A DNA stretch of 64,000 nt from the NCBI RefSeq assembly GCF_037975245.1, contig NC_092568.1, forward strand, positions 4,857,001 to 4,921,000, read 5' to 3'. Position numbers and translations under genes: made by a program. The DNA comes from Apostichopus japonicus. Lineage: Eukaryota > Echinodermata > Holothuroidea > Aspidochirotida > Stichopodidae. The notes below the pieces were generated by a model. The model did no database searches. It had not been told where the DNA came from and saw only the letters and a program-made list of their open reading frames with translations. Shown here piece after piece: positions 11,698 to 22,400 of the stretch (the first letter of the stretch is position 1; every line of letters begins with the position of its first letter).

Positions 11698-12130
11698 TTG
11701 CCAGTAGGGCACATTTGCTATTTTGCTATTCATTAATTAACTGTAATATATATATGTGAAAGATGTGTAAAATTGAAGTAACTTTCTATTCTCTTCAAAT
11801 TCCATAGCACGTTTTACATATAACTATGATTACTCATGAGTAGTCCTACAAGAAATGTATACTGTGTACATGAACGTACACGAAATCGGCTTTACAAATT
11901 GAAAGAATTGAAATAAATCGTGTTACTGTTGGCAGGTCTCCGATATAGTGATTCACGAATAAACCAATAACAGCTGCTGGGTGTTACAAGGTGCACTTAT
12001 TTTACTATATTATATACAACATAAATAAATAACAAAATAGTACTAGAAGCAATCAGTTCGTAAATTATAATTTGAAAATGAAGTTTGTAGTCATAACCAA
12101 AGTTAACAACATAGATCAGGCGTGGCGTAT
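11698..12130. repeat. Non-coding block duplicated at 49.51-49.77 kb
   Basis: From about 11880, 'gaaatcggctttacaaatt', 'ttacaaggtgcac' and 'gaagtttgtagtcat' recur at 49510-49770 in the same order. No gene is seen. Confidence 0.6.
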
Positions 12131-12135
12131 AATAT

Positions 12136-12189
<54 letters not shown>

Positions 12190-12210
12190 ATATATATATA
12201 TACGATTTTC

Positions 12211-12241
<31 letters not shown>
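12131..12241. repeat. (TA)n array
   Basis: Nearly pure TA dinucleotide with a few interruptions; it abuts the 5' end of the SINE copy at 12242. Confidence 0.9.
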
Positions 12242-12245
<4 letters not shown>

Positions 12246-12545
12246 GATCCGGCTTTAGGAATCACAAATGATTTTCGAGTTGGTTAGCATCATGTTTGAT
12301 CTCTAGAGTAAGGCAAAATATGCCACCAAATAAAAAGAACTAGTATGGTTCGATACAGGTGTCAAACGCCTACAGTGAAATTACGACCTTCCCTTACCGG
12401 TTTCGAACCTCTGGACATACAATCAGCGTCCATAGTCTAGTTGGTCAAGGTCTCCGCGTACAAGGCGGAAAGCCCGGGTTCGAAACCAGGAGGAGACTGG
12501 AAGTTTTTACTGTTCTGGTTTTTCCTGGTCATTACGTTTTCAATT
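12242..12545 (+). mobile_element. tRNA-derived SINE, copy 1 (full length)
   Basis: This is about 300 bp shared with 23963-24140 (truncated) and 52579-52877 (inverted). A tRNA-like module (12425-12500) has a degenerate A box (tagtctagttgg), an anticodon-like stem tccgc/gcgga enclosing gtacaag, and a B box (gggttcgaaacc). A second 'ggtttcgaacc' B-box-like motif lies upstream at about 12398. The unit starts 'gatccggctttaggaatcac' and ends 'cattacgttttcaatta' against a (TA)n array, which acts as its 3' tail. The anticodon position reads ACA, not a normal animal tRNA anticodon, so this is not a functional tRNA gene. Confidence 0.8.
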
Positions 12546-12552
12546 ATATATA

Positions 12553-12694
12553 TGTTTATATATATATATATATATATTGATAAATAGATATAGATAAATA
12601 TATATATATATCTATATCTGTATCTGTATCTATATCTATATATATATCTATATCTCTATCTCCACCCCTCTCTCCCTCTCTCTCTATATAAATA

Positions 12695-12783
<89 letters not shown>
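12553..12783. repeat. (TA)n array with 'atatct' variants
   Basis: A long TA-rich simple repeat with an interspersed (tatc)/(tctc) pyrimidine patch at about 12645-12690. It forms the tail of the SINE at 12242-12545. Confidence 0.9.
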
Positions 12784-12786
<3 letters not shown>

Positions 12787-12789
12787 CAA

Positions 12790-15010
12790 AAGTATTAATG
12801 ATTGATATTTATGCTTGGTTCAATTTCTCTAAGCTAGGGTACGCCATACGTAAGACCACTTCAAACCCTACATAATATATTAAAATACTTACAAGCCCAG
12901 CCGTTTTCCTACTTGTCGACTTGACCAGTAGGGAAATTTGCTCATGATAAGAGAAATTCATTTTTTCTGCCCTGTCCGGTTTTTATTCATACATACTGTA
13001 AAATTGAGTTACAATGCAAGAAACCATGAAAAAGTACTGGCAACAAGTTTCACACAGTAAATTATGTAAGTTTTGGTTAGTCTGTAAAATTACTTATTAC
13101 ATGTTATAGACTTACCAACAGTTACAAAAAATATGTGTGAAACATTATGTCAGGACCGTTTATTGCAAAAATACAGATTCTTTACTATCAGTGAAAATGT
13201 TCTGTTATTTAACAGAAACTGAAGACAGAATCATGCAGCAGGCTTTTGAAAGATTTATCAAAGGGTTTTTGGTTCAAACAAAATTTTAAGGCCTGCTAAG
13301 AAGGACAAGAAATAGTCATGAGTAGCAAACTGGAAATATTCCAACTGAAATGAACACAGTTTATTCTATAGAAATAGAAGTTGAAATAGAAATAGAACAA
13401 AGCAGTTCTTATTCCTGCAAAGTGCAAGTGACCAGTGGAAGGAAACAGACCATACCTACAAAAATTGACGAAGCGCGCCGTCTGCGTTGGCGAAATAAAA
13501 ATTCATTGCCACACACCCAATTGTTTTTGTAGCTGAATAACCATACCTCGGTCTTTTCTGATGGCACTCCCTACCTCTCTCCACCGCTCTCTCCACCCAC
13601 ATCTCCCTCTCTCTCTATCTAAACATCAATTGATAAAAATAGTCCCTAATAATTTCCAAAAAATCACGGTTTTGTAGTGAAGAAGTTTCATAAAACGTCA
13701 ATGAAATAGATCATGGTTATCCTTTAGAAATTATCGATCAAAGGCAATATGTCATTTTAAAAAATCGAAAATGATTTACACCTTTGCTATTTTGATATTT
13801 GAAGTTTAATAGGGCTACGTGTCTGTGTAATTTCCAAAATTACATGTGGTTAACCTTCTTGGAGGAAACTTATACATGAATCTTAAATTATATTGCAAAA
13901 TAGGACAAAATATTGTATGTATTAGTTATGACCACAAACATTGCCTCTTATGCCAGGTGCAGAATGTAACGTAAGTTAGTAGTTTCCTATATCTTACTTT
14001 GTCTTATTGAGGTCATTTGCTTTACAATAGATCTTTAGAACATTGCATCATTGTTCACGGATCACTTCCATCATGCGAACTGCCTTAAAAGGAAAGGTTG
14101 AGTCGGGAGGGGCAGTGTTGAGTTGGGGCGGCAAAGCCCGGTCGTGTCTGCTTATTATTTCCACTGAACATACACTGCCCAGTATAGGGAACTTGTGTAT
14201 GTATAATCATGTTTGAATTTCGTTATAACGAGTTTGAAACTCGCAAGTTGACGAGATTCAAACTCGTTATAATACAAATGTGGTTCAACAACGGGTTTGA
14301 AAGTCGTTATTACAAATTTCATTTCGTTAGAGAAATTCATTTTCGAACTCATTGTTCTGGAAGAGTTTATTATGTTAAAAACAATTTGTTAACTTGTTTT
14401 TGTTTATAATTGATTGTGAGGGATGATATAAGTGCCTGAACAGAATATAACCCCACACTATAACATGACCTTAGTAATCATATTTTGGTACTAAGATATC
14501 TGTGTAGTTATTGCCTTTAACAGCAAAACTAATAAGCTTAACTAAGATATCATCGCAATAGCATGTACTGTATATAATATTGAACATCCCAGGTTATACC
14601 ACATATTGGTCTAGTATCAGTCACTGTCACATAAGAATAACATACGAACCGTATAGACAGGAGGACTCCGATATCTACATCATCGGCATCACAGTCGGTC
14701 GAAAAGAAATGATGTGTTCACGTAAGTCTGTCATATTATTTCCAACAGCACAAGAGTGATTGAAAACTATTTGCTACTGTATGGCATAACTGAATGTGGA
14801 GTTGTGTGAGGGAGGCTACTGAATTATCCAATCGACGGTGTGAATTTAGTCATCTGGTAATTGTTGATTGATGTTTTACAGAAATTAATATGGTAACGAT
14901 AACATTGGCATTAGTGCTTCATTGTTGTTGTTATTGTAGTTGTTTTCTACGTAGCAATCTCATGTGACCAAGAACTGTTGATGATATAACAAGGTAGACA
15001 CGATATTAAT
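12790..15010. other. AT-rich stretch without a recognised gene
   Basis: About 12800-12970 resembles 53130-53345 ('ctaagctagggtacgcc' against 'ctaagctaaggtacacc', and 'tttgctcatgat'). At 14215-14345 there is a cluster of short inverted repeats built on 'cgttataacgagtttgaa' and 'ttcaaactcgttataa'; related motifs occur at 31110-31150 and 48178-48225. A minus-strand mini-exon reading MNFSYHEQ and ending at a gtaagt (12887) is conceivable but is disrupted in the 53.3-kb copy, so I do not call it. Confidence 0.45.
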
Positions 15011-15040
15011 TAAGTCAATATATATATATATATATATATA

Positions 15041-15080
15041 AATATGTAAATGTATATATATATATATACATTTACATATT
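15041..15080. repeat. 40-bp perfect palindrome in (TA)n
   Basis: The arms 'aatatgtaaatgtatatata' are perfectly inverted. It could extrude as a cruciform and lies about 500 bp upstream of the Gmr1-like element. Confidence 0.8.
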
Positions 15081-15589
15081 TATATTTATAATTGTATCTA
15101 TAACAGATAACTGATTGTTTTCACTGATAACTGAGATTTACAATTAATCCCTACTCATACGGTTGTCTCATCCATACATTGGGACATTGAAACATTATTT
15201 TATTTTCTAGTTAATGTTAAAAATGATACAAAATTAATAGTTCCGAAATGAGGACAAGTGTATGCAATTTAAACAGTCACCAACTTATATTTACAGTTTA
15301 CACCATCACTTATATGCTTCAAGATAAAGAAAGTGGTCTTAAAGCAAAATAAAACAAGCAACATGGTAAAGAAAAGGCAGAAGAGAAAGTGGAAGCTGCA
15401 ATAATCAAACATTAACAAATATACAAATAATTGCGATGGCTTACAGTAATCAAATCTAGCACTACGTTTATAACTATTTAAAGGTCATAACTTCATAATG
15501 AAAATACAGGCTTGAAAAAACTTCAAGTGAACCCAACTGGCAAGTGGTGAAAGTGTAAATTTGATGAGGGTGCCTCGTCTGCATGAGAA

Positions 15590-16330
15590 TGTAGATGTTG
15601 ATGCATATCTTAGAGGTTTTGAAATATTAGCAGAAACAAAACAAGTGGGATAAATCACAGTGGGCAATATTTTGTATTCCAAAATTATCTGGTAGGGCTA
15701 AGGAAGCCTATATATACCTCCAGATAACAGAGTCTCAGAATTATGATACGATAAAAGCTGCCATACTAGCCAAATACCATGTAAATGCAAAAACCTACAG
15801 AGTTAAATTTAGAACCATCACAAAAAGGATCAAACTGTGTCAGAGTGGGTTAATGACTTGAATCACCATTTAACTGGTTGGGTAACATTTTCAGATGTCG
15901 AAGAAAAGGATGTTGAAGCTGTTAAAGAACTATTAGTTGTCGAGCAGGCAATTAGTTGCATGCCTACTGATTTAGGTATCCACCTGAGAGATAGGCCAAT
16001 TAAGATTATTTTAGATCTGGCCCATGAGGCATAAAGACATATTATAAACAGAGGTGGTGATGAATTTTGGAATCAAGTATTAAAATGGGAGAGGCAAAGA
16101 TATGGAAGGGGACCACAGTTAAATGCCAATGCCACTCCATTCAAACCCAATACAGTATGTTTCAAATGTGGTAAGACAGATCACCTTAGCAAATTTTTTA
16201 GACAAGAGGTAGCATTAACAGAAGTCAGTAGGAGATGCTTTATTTTTGGCCAGACAGGCCATCTTTGTAATGCTTGTCCCCAAAGGGCCCCAAGCCAGGA
16301 CACTAGGCACAGAGATACAGATTCAAGAAG
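15590..16330 (+). pseudogene. gag: gag remnant with zinc knuckles (Gmr1-like)
   Basis: The fragments read as a retroelement capsid: a frame with DAYLRGFEILAETKQ, a second with LSGRAKEAYIYLQ and YDTIKAAILAKYHVNAKTYR, and a third with WVNDLNHHLTGWV continuing to 16034. Stops and frame changes separate them. Two CCHC-type knuckles follow at about 16150-16280: CFKCGKTDHLSKFF has lost its last Cys, and CFIFGQTGHLCNAC has Phe where the second Cys belongs. The element therefore could not make a normal nucleocapsid. Confidence 0.75.
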
Positions 16331-16331
16331 A

Positions 16332-16985
16332 GTGTATAATTGTGCACCAGATCAGACAGAAGATATAGCTGCCATTAGGCTAGAAAGGTACATGCTTGAT
16401 TGTAGGGTAGAAGGCCAAAACATAAAGATTCTAAGAGGCTCAGCATGCACGCAATCTGCCATAAAAGCCGATTTAGTCCCGGGTAGATGCTATCTAAATG
16501 GTAAATGGATAACAGTATCAGGTGTGGGAGGGACAGTTGAAGTTCCATTGGCCGAAGTGGTACTAAACTGTGAGCTGATAACAGGCAAAGTAAGAGTAGC
16601 TGTTATTGAAAGTTTGCAGAAAGATTTTCTTCTTGGTCATGATTTAGATTCTCATTGTGGGCAAGCCATTAGAAGAGACATTTGTGAATTAACCAGAGCT
16701 CAAGCACGAAATGAAGTAGAAGAGTTTAAACAGGGTGAAAGAGAACTAAGAGAGTATGTTGAGCAACGGTCAAAAGAACATGTTGACAAGGTAAAAGATA
16801 GAATAGAAGAAACAAATGAGATGGAACAAGGAGAAAAACCGGTTGTCTTAGAACCTGTCAGTGCTGGGATAACGAAAATAGTTTCAATTAATAAGGAAAG
16901 GCTAATAGCTATGCAAAACTCAGATGCCTCTCTACCAGGGATAAGAGATAGGATAGTTCAGTCAGAAAAAAGTAGGAACGCATAG
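16332..16985 (+). pseudogene. Retropepsin-like protease remnant (Gmr1-like)
   Basis: A 217-codon open frame shows the layout of a retroelement aspartic protease: substrate strands near residues 20-35, a flap with GVGG (64-67) and LLGHDL (100-105) matching the conserved second hydrophobic-Gly motif. The active-site triad that should be D-T/S-G reads RGS (35-37), so the catalytic Asp is lost. Residues 110-170 form a charged linker (EVEEFKQGERELREYVEQRS) before the integrase zinc-binding domain. Confidence 0.7.
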
Positions 16986-17079
16986 AATTTGCTTCTTTAC
17001 CAAAGATGGGTTAGCACTGAGAATTTGGCAAAGAGCCCAGAATAAAGGCCCTGAGGGTGACTTAGATAAGGTACAAGTG

Positions 17080-18320
17080 ACAGAGCAGATTGTAGTACCA
17101 AAAGAATGTAGAACCGATATTCTTGAAATGGCGCATGATAACGCAGGACACATGGGGGTTACTAAAATGAAAGATAGAGTGTTAATGTATTTCTATTAGC
17201 CGGGAATATTTCAAGACGTATCACATTACTGTAAAACATGTAAAGTTTGTCAGAAACTGGATAAAGGCAAACAAATTCGCAAGTACCCATTACTACCTAT
17301 GCCAATAATTGATACACATTTTCAACGTATAGGTATAGACATAGTTGGCCCTATGATAAGGACTATGAAAAGGAATATGTACCTGATCAACATTGTGGAT
17401 CATGCCACCAGGTATCCTGAGGCTATCCCATTGCCCATCATCAGAGCAGAAACAGTTGTGGATGCCCTGATACAGCTTTTCGCTAGGATAGGTTTACCCA
17501 ATTAAATTGTTCATGACCAAGGGACAAATCTCATGTCGAAGGTTATGAAATCGATTTGCAGTAGGCTACATATTACCCAAATCGCAACCTCAGCAAGGCA
17601 CCAACAAACAAATGGTATGACAGAACGTTTTCATGGTACTCTCAAAAACATGATGAGGTCCCTGACGGAGGATGAAATGAAACATTGGGAAGAGTACATA
17701 CCTTCATTTGTGTTCGCTTATAGGGAAGTCCCATGTGCTACCATAGGATATGCTCCCTTTGAATTGCGCTGTATGGTAGACAAATTAGAGGTCCACTGAG
17801 CATTCTTAAAGACACGTGGGTATCATCTGATAGTGATCCCAATGATGTGGTAACACACTTGCTGAGTATGCGCAAACGCATCCCCAAACTATTGCAAGAT
17901 GCTAATGAGAACACAGGGAAAAGTAAGAAGAAAATGAAAAAGAATTATGACAAGAATGCCACTCCCAGGGAATTTAAGGCAGGTGAATGGTATTGGTATT
18001 TCTTTGAGAGGGGCCTTCAAAGTTTGACAACAAGTGGCAGGGACCGTATGTTGTGAAAAGACGGATAAATCGGGTGAATTATGAAATTGAGTTGCCTGAT
18101 AAATGTAAGTCAAAGAGGGTTGTACATGTTAACTTGTCCAAAATTTGGTACAACAGAGAGCAAGAGACTCAAATCTCTAAATTTGTATATGTAACTGGTG
18201 TGGTACATGAAATCAGTAGTGAAAATTCAGGCATGGTGGACAGTAACAAAACAGATGAAGGTGAAGAATTTGGATGGTTGGATGATAACTTGGGTCCTTC
18301 ATTGGTCCAAACACAATCAT
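17080..18320 (+). pseudogene. Integrase remnant: H2C2, DDE core, C-terminal GPY/F-like domain
   Basis: The zinc-binding domain is at about 17110-17270 (MAHDNAGHMGV and YCKTCKVCQK), with a TAG where Trp is usual (17196). The core follows: GIDIVGPM carries the first catalytic Asp (about 17337), VHDQGTN the second (about 17515) just after an in-frame TAA, and TNGMTERFHGTL the Glu (about 17625). At 17850-18200 are a coiled basic segment and a GPY/F-like strand set ending RVVHVNLSKIWY. All catalytic acidic residues are still readable, but stops and frame shifts separate the parts. The next domain downstream is reverse transcriptase. Confidence 0.8.
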
Positions 18321-18346
18321 GAAGAGATGTAGAAATCAATGAAGAG

Positions 18347-18895
18347 TTGTCACACAAGCAGAGAGGGGAAGTAATGGAAGTAATACATGCTTATAGCAAT
18401 GTATTCTCTGACCTCCCAGGCAGAACACACTTAGTCAAACTTCACATCCAACTTCACACAAAAATACCTATTAGACTACAGGCCTACAGGGTACCACATG
18501 TCCTTAGAGATCGTGTAAAACAGGAACTGGACAGCTTGTTAAAGCTAGGGATAATAGAACCTACCTTTAGCTCATATGCCTCACCAATAGTCATCTTATC
18601 CAAATCAGATGAGACGTTGCGTTTGTGCACAGACTTTAGAAAGCTGAATAGAAATTCAGTCTTTGACCCATATCTTATGCCCAGGATTGATGAAATCCTA
18701 GATGAAATAGCTAGTGCCCCCTATATTAGTACTTTTCATCTGAAAAAGTGTTTACCAGGTCCCAATAGACACAGAGTCGAGGGACAAACTTCCTTTGTGA
18801 CGCCATTTGGCCATTATAGGTACACAGTATTGCCATTTGGTCTTCAAAACAGCAGCAGTGTATTCCAGAGACTGATGCTATATACCTTTCGAGTG
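18347..18895 (+). pseudogene. Reverse transcriptase N-terminal half (Ty3/gypsy type)
   Basis: The open frame carries recognised gypsy RT blocks: VKQELDSLLKLGIIEPTFS, SYASPIVILSKSD, LRLCTDFRKLN, and VTPFGHYRYTVLPFGL followed by QNSSSVFQRLM. The motif-A region has lost its Asp (STFHLKK) and a segment after it is scrambled. The sequence ends before motif C (YxDD), and no RNase H follows. It begins about 30 nt after the integrase C-terminal frame ends, so the two belong to one element and are not two adjacent insertions. Confidence 0.8.
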
Positions 18896-18927
18896 TATTG
18901 TGTATAACTTCATATACTGTGCATATT

Positions 18928-19005
18928 GTGTATATCGTGTATTTTGTCTGTATTTTCAAATGTATTTGTAATAGAGGTTGTTTTTGAGTGGATTAATTCT
19001 CACTA
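18928..19005 (+). repeat. ~78-bp dispersed repeat beside (TA)n, copy 1
   Basis: The stretch from 'tgtgtatatcgtgtatttt' through 'gtaatagaggttgtttttga' to 'ggattaattctcacta' is repeated almost identically at 23821-23900. Both copies lie beside (TA)n arrays. It may be the terminal piece of an element whose body is missing. Confidence 0.75.
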
Positions 19006-19105
19006 CATATATATATAAATATATATATATATATAATTATATATATATATATATATATAATATATATATATATATAATATTTATATATATATATATATAA
19101 ACATA
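19005..19105. repeat. (TA)n array
   Basis: Interrupted TA simple repeat between the retrotransposon end and gene II. Confidence 0.9.
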
Positions 19106-19199
19106 CATATGAGGATATATTGAGGATGCAATTCTTCCTGATTTATTCTTTGACTTTGTTTCTCTCTCCATCTTCTCATACAAATATCTCAAAATAGAC

Positions 19200-19480
19200 T
19201 TAGCATTTGGTATCCCTCACTCCTTGCACACTCTTGTCTATCATTTGGGCTAAGGCATAACCTTGTTGTCCGTTTTCTCTTGTGCTTCTACAAAAGAAGA
19301 AAGCTGCAACAACTGCTATTGTGATGCTGAAAACGGACAATAGGATGCAGATGACCCAGCAATTTACACAAACTGTTGGTGACGGTGACGATGACGATGA
19401 CGGTGACGATGACGATGACGTTGACGATGACGATGACGGTGACGGTGACGGTGACGGTAGAGGGTTCCCGGTATGGTCCC
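19200..19480 (-). CDS. Gene II exon 4: Ser/Pro stalk, transmembrane helix, cytoplasmic tail
   Basis: The acceptor tttctttcag ends at 19481. The exon reads GDHTGNPLPSPSPSPS, then a long Ser run, then the helix (CWVICILLSVFSITIAVV) and a basic stop-transfer start RSTRENG. The tail ends RDTKC. The stalk is encoded by a minus-strand tcg/tca/ccg trinucleotide array (plus-strand gacgatgac) at about 19380-19455, so stalk length can change by slippage without a frame shift. Confidence 0.85.
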
Positions 19481-22400
19481 CTGAAAGAAAAACAGATAGC
19501 ATCATGTTATCATGGTTTCATTTATATATTGTCCTAAGTTTCTAAACCTTGTAAGGCAGAATCCATTCCATCCATTCAGTTTGTCTAGGTCGTAGTTGTC
19601 TTTACTTTTTTCTTGTTTGCTGTAAATTAATTGTTGTACTAAAGATAACCATTTGCCAGATTTTTACTAAGATCTAAAATGCCGGAAGTTGGGAGTGTAT
19701 TTGAATCATGTCCTCTCGCTGGTTCTCATTCCTACCCAAAACAAATATGAAGAAATGCACAACAAGGAACAAAAGGAGTTTGCGACAGCTTTCACAACCC
19801 CCCCCCCCCCTCGCCTGTCCCCCTTGAAATATTCCCAGGCTGAATGCATTCGATGTAATCCAGTTCATTAAATCAGTAGTGAAGGGGTCAGAGGCGAGGG
19901 AATGGTGCAATTTTATCATAACAATAGCTGAAAAACGTGTGTAAGAAAACATTTACAATTGAGAAAACCTGAAAATTGCCGATCTCATACCATTCATCTT
20001 TAATGTAGCATACGACACATGACGAAAGTCAGATCCTGGAAGAATGACAACACATTGTAGACATTCCGGATACTCGATATCTTCTTGTTCATCGCTAATG
20101 GTAACTTGGAGTTTAACGGATGAATTGCATCTATCCAAGATACATGACGAGGAAGCTGACATATTGAAGATCGAAATATTACTGTTGAGCACTGTCCAGG
20201 AGATGTCTGCTGCAGGATGAGTGTTATTAACAACACATGTCAAGTCTACGTTTCCGTTGTCAGCAGCAATAATGCAATGGTGTTTACTTTCACAATTTTT
20301 GATGAATGATACACTACTGTCATCTGGTGTTTTGTAACGATGCAACATCATCGAGGTTCTTGTGTAAGTATGATTCACAAGACATATTGAAGTTAGTATC
20401 AGTGGGCCAGGATCATCGTATTTATCTTTCATATTAATGGTCTTGCCAATAGGTTCTGCTGTTTGAATAAACATTGTTTCGCTATCACAACTACTTTGTA
20501 GTACCTCATTATAACTAGTGTCCTCATTAATATCAATGTATTTGGTCCTGTATACATTAGCAAGATTTGTAGGTCCCATCAAAAGAACCGACGCGTTCTT
20601 CGTCCTTTCGGAAACTGATAAACCAGATGGGATACATGTCAGGGTTTGTGTTTTTTCGATATCTATCGTTACACTGATGGAAGAAGAAGTCACAAACATA
20701 TCTGAGGATGGGTCCTTGTAACTGTGTTCAGTGGCGTTTGTCACTGGCGCCTTCGCAGTATCATTGTACCAAGTAAGAGTCACTGCTGGCCGTCCACGCA
20801 TTGTACATTCCAACTTGAGTTTACCATACCAAAACAAACGGCAATCATCACCCTGGCAACCATCTATCGCGGGAAACAACTGTGTTGAAGGTACTAAAAA
20901 GAAAAGAACATTAGAACAAAGTACCTTCGGAAAGTATAAAAAGGTACCTTCGAAAGGGATTTCAGAGGTATTTGTAAACAAATCATTTAGCTGTTCAAAC
21001 ATATAATGACTTTTAGTGTTTTATTTCCAAAATGTTACAAACTGCTTCTGACATAACGTGATGCTTATACAAGGTTGACTGCCATATTTCCAAAATCAGA
21101 TATTTAAACAAGAAGAACATGTTGTCTATGGTATAACCAGGTTAGCTACTGAGTGACACAGTCTCAAACGAGAGTGTGAATGGCACCTCAATAGTCACAC
21201 TATGTATCATCAACATATATTAAGTACTTACCTACAACAAGTATGTCTATGGACGTGGATACATCGCCACCAGCGTCTAAAATAGCGTCAACACGATACC
21301 TCCCTTCATCACTCAGAGAAACGTTGCTAAATATCAGGGAACCGTTCTGAGCAATCGTCAAGTCATTGCTTCTAGGTCCGGCCTGCTTGTCATGTAGTAA
21401 CGTGACAATGGATTGTGAATCATTGTCAAAATACCAGTAGAAGCCATATACCGGCTCACTTACACTGCAGGTGATGATACCAGGTCGATGAAGCTTAAGA
21501 AACAGCGGTGAATCGCAATGGGCTTTAGGTTCTGTCTCTTCTGTAAAGTAAAAATGTGGAATATGTGATTGTAAATAAATAATATCTTTGATGGTTTGGA
21601 ATGATTCGGATTGGCAGACAAAACTACACAATTTGTAAAATCAATAAACAAAGTATACTTTTCTAGTATACAATCTCACGTTCATTATAAATATAATAAT
21701 TAAACAAAAGAATCAATGCTGCAGAAGCTTTCTGAGCAGTTTAGCCATTTGTTTGTGTGAAAAATAAAAGACACATCCGGGATAACGGTGTCATTTCCTT
21801 TCCTCCCTTTTTCCTTGTATTATGCTCCTTCTTAGCAGATATAGTTTGTTATAATGTTAGAAAGTTGTAAATATTTGCTTTGAAAAAAGACATAACGATA
21901 ATTTTTTTAATTGAATTGTGCAATGATAAAAGATTGAAATAAAGTTGAAGAGTTAAAGGGCTATAACTACTGCTAAGTTTCGATCATGAGTACTTAAAAT
22001 GCAGAGCTGCCCTTGTTATATGTTTAAACAGAATGCAATGCTGTAATGAGGTTTGATTGATGACTTCATCGCACTTGGGCATGAGCGAATGTTATCCTTG
22101 TAAGATATCATAAAAAAGTTTTGTTTATATGATATCAGCAGATACTGCTAACCCTTTGATGAATTTTGACCTTCACAATAATCAATACATTTATCATCAA
22201 AATGATACCTTCTCATGGAAGTAGGAGACTAGTCAATGTTACATTTCCTTATCTATGGTGGTCACAACATTTTTCACATTTTGAGCTAGCTGATGTAATG
22301 TTATTGAATATGCATTCAGATGTACGTATGCAAACGATGCACTACATTGTAGAATCTGCACCTGTATGTTAATGAGCTGTGTATTTGCATATTGGTATAT

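Larger units (their letters stand above)
15560..18895 (+). mobile_element. Decayed Gmr1-like (Ty3/gypsy) LTR retrotransposon, internal region
   Basis: The plus-strand order of homologies is gag, CCHC knuckles, retropepsin, H2C2 and DDE integrase, integrase C-terminal domain, then reverse transcriptase. Integrase upstream of a gypsy-type reverse transcriptase is the domain order of the Gmr1 clade; ordinary Ty3/gypsy elements have it last. Every module carries inactivating changes (stops, frameshifts, lost catalytic residues). The reverse transcriptase breaks off near 18895, before the YxDD motif, at a short dispersed repeat and a (TA)n array. I could not find LTRs, a primer-binding site or target duplications. 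Flanking TA arrays at about 15020 and 19005 may mark the insertion or its truncation. Confidence 0.85.

Noticed and set aside
12425-12500. tRNA gene
   Set aside because: The cloverleaf is imperfect, the anticodon position is ACA, and it belongs to a dispersed repeat present three times.
12556-12789. Open frames made of alternating Tyr and Ile (also at 33435, 38349, 44902, 61877)
   Set aside because: They are translations of (TA)n simple repeats and carry no gene signal.
12870-12965. Signal or leader exon on the minus strand before a gtaagt
   Set aside because: The homologous copy at 53270-53350 is interrupted by stops and indels, and the reading has no signal-peptide character.
19200-19290. 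ITIM or ITAM signalling motif in the gene II tail
   Set aside because: The only tyrosine (GYALAQM) does not fit either consensus.
20518-21006. Plus-strand open frames over gene II and gene III (also 35512-36000)
   Set aside because: These are antisense shadows of the conserved Ig2-3 exon. The minus strand has the splice sites, Ig motifs and phase agreement.
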